This document shows, piece after piece, positions 5,727 through 7,393 of a DNA stretch of 7,393 nucleotides; the first letter of the stretch is position 1; each line of letters begins with the position of its first letter. The notes below the pieces were generated by a model. That model was not told where the DNA came from. It worked only from the letters and a program-made list of their open reading frames with translations, and ran no database searches. The position numbers and the translations under genes were made by a program. This DNA is from JAWLFI01 sp041685645 (GTDB lineage: Bacteria > Bacteroidota > Bacteroidia > Chitinophagales > Saprospiraceae): positions 1 to 7,393 of the forward strand of contig JAWLFI010000128.1 of the NCBI GenBank assembly GCA_041685645.1, read 5' to 3'.

Positions 5727-6331
5727 TGGGCGAGAAATCAGATATAGTTGCTGATATTTGTGCGGGGGGATCCAAACGAAACACAGCGCTAAGCCTTTTG
5801 TACAAGAACGAGAAGGTCAAAGGATCGATCGCTCAATATGTATTGAACTGCGGAGGAAGTGATGAAGATGTTCGTCATGTTTTTCAGGAGTCAGTGATCG
5901 TTTTTGATCGTAAAGTCCGCGAAGGACGGTTCAGAGAAGAAAGTCAATGGGAAACGTTTATTATTGGTATTGGTAGAAATATCTGCCGAAACCATATGAG
6001 ATCCAAAAAGCATTGGAGCTCGTTAGATGAAGAAGAATCCTCAAAGGAGGATATGCAATCGGCTGTATATGCCGACACCCATTATTATTTCAAGGAGTTG
6101 TCTGAGGTGCTATCCGAGACACTGGATGGACTCAAACCACTTTGCCGGGAAGTATTGATGCTTTGGACTCAGGATTATAGCATGGGACAAATTGCAGAAA
6201 TGCTGGATTTAGGTCGCCCGGCCAATGCTCGCAAAAGAAAGTTCAGATGTATGAAGGAGCTGATGAATGTAATTCAATCACGCCCTGATTTAGGGGAATA
6301 TTTGAAAGAAGCATGGAAGACAATCAAATAG
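5726..6331 (+). CDS. ECF-like sigma-70 family RNA polymerase sigma factor
   Basis: A 201-residue sigma factor from the ATG at 5726. Region 2 covers roughly residues 45-92, with DEDVRHVFQESVIVFDRKV and the WETFIIGIGRNICRNHMR stretch that corresponds to the -10 recognition and melting helix. A variable acidic linker (DEEESSKEDM) follows. Region 4 spans about 130-182, with LKPLCREVLMLWTQDYSMGQ and a helix-turn-helix QIAEMLDLGRPANARKRKF that would read the -35 element. There is no region 1 or 3, as in ECF (group 4) sigma factors. An in-frame TTG at 5696, with GGAG five bases upstream, would add ten residues; ATG is preferred because the sigma fold begins within a few residues of it and TTG starts are uncommon in this phylum. 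The last 19 bp overlap the anti-sigma gene, implying coupled synthesis. Target promoters are unknown. Confidence 0.88.
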   Translation: MGEKSDIVADICAGGSKRNTALSLLYKNEKVKGSIAQYVLNCGGSDEDVRHVFQESVIVFDRKVREGRFREESQWETFIIGIGRNICRNHMRSKKHWSSLDEEESSKEDMQSAVYADTHYYFKELSEVLSETLDGLKPLCREVLMLWTQDYSMGQIAEMLDLGRPANARKRKFRCMKELMNVIQSRPDLGEYLKEAWKTIK

Positions 6332-7080
6332 AGCGCCTGGAACAATTTTACACCGGACAAATGGAGCCTGAAGAGGAGGCTGCTTTTCGACGGGAACTGG
6401 AGAAGGACGAGGAGCTGCAGAAGCAGCTCAGTGCTTACATCCTCGCTAGGGAAGCAGTGGAAACTCAGCACGCCCGGCAGCTTAGGGAGCAAATGAATGA
6501 CTGGGATGATAAATCGCCCAACTCATCAGGAAATGGCCAAAGGAACGATCGTCGAATATGGGGTTTGTTACTACTTGTATTAGCTCTTGTGGCAGGGGTT
6601 TATGTCAGTTGCCCCCAAAGCTCCGACCTTCAGCCGGGAACTGAAAGTGCGGATTGGGATGCTTATGCTCAAGTCCAATTGAGGGGGATAGAGCGTTCGG
6701 CAGAGGAAGAACCCTCTATTCAAGTGCTCAATCAACTGTACGTTGACGAGAATTACGAAGCAGCCCGCTTGTATAAAAAAGAATTGCCGGATAGCTTAAG
6801 GAATACTGCAGAATCCCGATTGATAGAAGGGCTGCTGAGTTATCAAGCGGAAAACTTTGAAATTGCAGCCAATACTTTTAAAGAATTGCTGAAGGAAACG
6901 GATTTGCACTACACGGTAGAAGACGCTGCTCAGTATTTCCTGTTGTTGGCTAAGATTCGCATGGAAGATTGCTCCACGGCTTGTATGAGCTCATTGCGTC
7001 GATATGCAGATGACGATAATTTTCTGTATAAAAAGCAATCTTCGCTCTTATTAAATAAGATTCAGGCAAGCGAAAAGTGA
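6313..7080 (+). CDS. Membrane-anchored putative anti-sigma factor with TPR-like periplasmic domain
   Basis: A 255-residue protein whose start overlaps the sigma gene by 19 bp. The N-terminal ~60 residues (IERLEQFYTGQMEPEEEAAF then ELEKDEELQKQL) follow the acidic helical pattern seen at the N-terminus of Bacteroidota anti-sigma proteins that bind sigma factors in the cytoplasm; no zinc-binding H-x3-C-x2-C motif is present. One membrane helix lies at about 82-99 (WGLLLLVLALVAGVYVS) preceded by basic residues (RNDRR), giving an N-in orientation. The periplasmic part (about 101-255) is helical with TPR-like repeats, clearest at LSYQAENFEIAANTFKELLK (about 175-194). C100 sits just after the helix; C220 and C224 form a C-x3-C pair. 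The role as sigma antagonist or scaffold is inferred from gene order and architecture, not from a recognised named family. Confidence 0.75.
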   Translation: MEDNQIERLEQFYTGQMEPEEEAAFRRELEKDEELQKQLSAYILAREAVETQHARQLREQMNDWDDKSPNSSGNGQRNDRRIWGLLLLVLALVAGVYVSCPQSSDLQPGTESADWDAYAQVQLRGIERSAEEEPSIQVLNQLYVDENYEAARLYKKELPDSLRNTAESRLIEGLLSYQAENFEIAANTFKELLKETDLHYTVEDAAQYFLLLAKIRMEDCSTACMSSLRRYADDDNFLYKKQSSLLLNKIQASEK

Positions 7081-7117
7081 TTCATTTCGTTCATATAGGT
7101 GTACAATAGATCTGATT

Positions 7118-7393
7118 ATGATAAAACAACTATTTTTCGGCTTTCTCGGAGGGTGTATTTCAATACTCCTTGCTTTTTGTCTGCTTACTTATGTCTTCGA
7201 ATGGGAAGGCCTGAGTATTCAGAATGCTCCAAAAAATCAAGCTGATCGAGTCCAACTGATGAGTGAGCTTGATGAACGCTCCAACTTGATGAAGTCGGCG
7301 ACTCGAGCTCAATTTTCTTTCTCAAAGGCTGCGAAAAGTGCTACTCCATCCGTCGTTCATATCAAAGCAGAAGAGAGCCAAGATCAATTGGAA
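7118..7393 (+). CDS. HtrA/Deg-type serine protease, N-terminal part (3' end outside window)
   Basis: An ATG at 7118 opens a frame that stays open for all 92 codons to the right edge. Residues 1-25 form a signal peptide or signal anchor (MIKQLFFGFLGGCISILLAF). A linker follows, then FSFSKAAKSATPSVVHIKAE at about residues 67-86. This matches the start of the trypsin-like domain in Do/DegP/DegQ proteases (A-A-x-x-x-x-P-S-V-V-x-I-K). The catalytic His, Asp and Ser and any PDZ domains lie beyond the window, so activity cannot be confirmed. Such proteases degrade or refold misfolded envelope proteins. It lies 37 bp after the anti-sigma gene on the same strand with no terminator between, so it is probably co-transcribed with the sigma factor. 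Confidence 0.78.
   Translation, partial: MIKQLFFGFLGGCISILLAFCLLTYVFEWEGLSIQNAPKNQADRVQLMSELDERSNLMKSATRAQFSFSKAAKSATPSVVHIKAEESQDQLE

Overview
The window looks like a chromosomal piece of a Bacteroidota bacterium, most likely a Saprospiria-type organism (Lewinella or Haliscomenobacter relatives). The taxonomic call is inference. It rests on two proteins ending in type A C-terminal sorting domains of the type IX secretion system (T9SS), a dockerin/cohesin-like secreted protein, AT-rich start regions with few Shine-Dalgarno sites, an XRE-S24 type LexA, and a sigma factor followed by a TPR-containing membrane anti-sigma protein. All gene calls rest on motif reading; no database search was run.

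Layout. (1) 2-973 (+): C-terminal part of a large secreted protein with dockerin-like, cohesin-like and T9SS sorting domains, followed by a strong intrinsic terminator at 996-1032. (2) 1046-2146 (+): secreted T9SS-sorted protein of unknown function, overlapping tail to tail by 14 bp with (3) 2133-3317 (-): DNA polymerase IV (dinB). (4) 3417-4187 (+): XRE-type helix-turn-helix plus S24 self-cleaving peptidase, a non-canonical LexA, divergent from dinB. A perfect palindrome lies in the shared ~100-bp gap. (5) 4188-4590: no convincing gene, several inverted repeats. (6) 4591-5307 (-): SRAP/HMCES-YedK family abasic-site crosslinking protein. (7) 5308-5725: leader region with a minus-strand terminator-like hairpin in front of the SRAP gene and the upstream region of the sigma operon. 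(8) 5726-6331 (+), 6313-7080 (+) and 7118-end (+): ECF-like sigma factor, membrane anti-sigma/TPR protein and the start of an HtrA/Deg serine protease.

How they fit together. Genes 3, 4 and 6 form a DNA-damage (SOS) module: a cleavable repressor, an error-prone polymerase and an abasic-site protector. Both the polymerase (QINLF) and the SRAP protein (C-terminal QLQLF) carry motifs resembling the bacterial sliding-clamp binding consensus, which suggests both act at the replication clamp. Genes in block 8 look like an envelope-stress operon: a cytoplasmic sigma factor, its membrane-anchored regulator and an exported protease, comparable in logic (not in sequence) to RpoE-RseA-DegP.

The points most worth checking are the clamp-like tail of the SRAP protein, the palindrome in the lexA/dinB gap, the terminator-like hairpin between SRAP and any distal promoter, the tiny ORF that ends in TAATG at the sigma factor start, and the possibly structured RNA between lexA and SRAP. 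None of these amounts to a proven new system.
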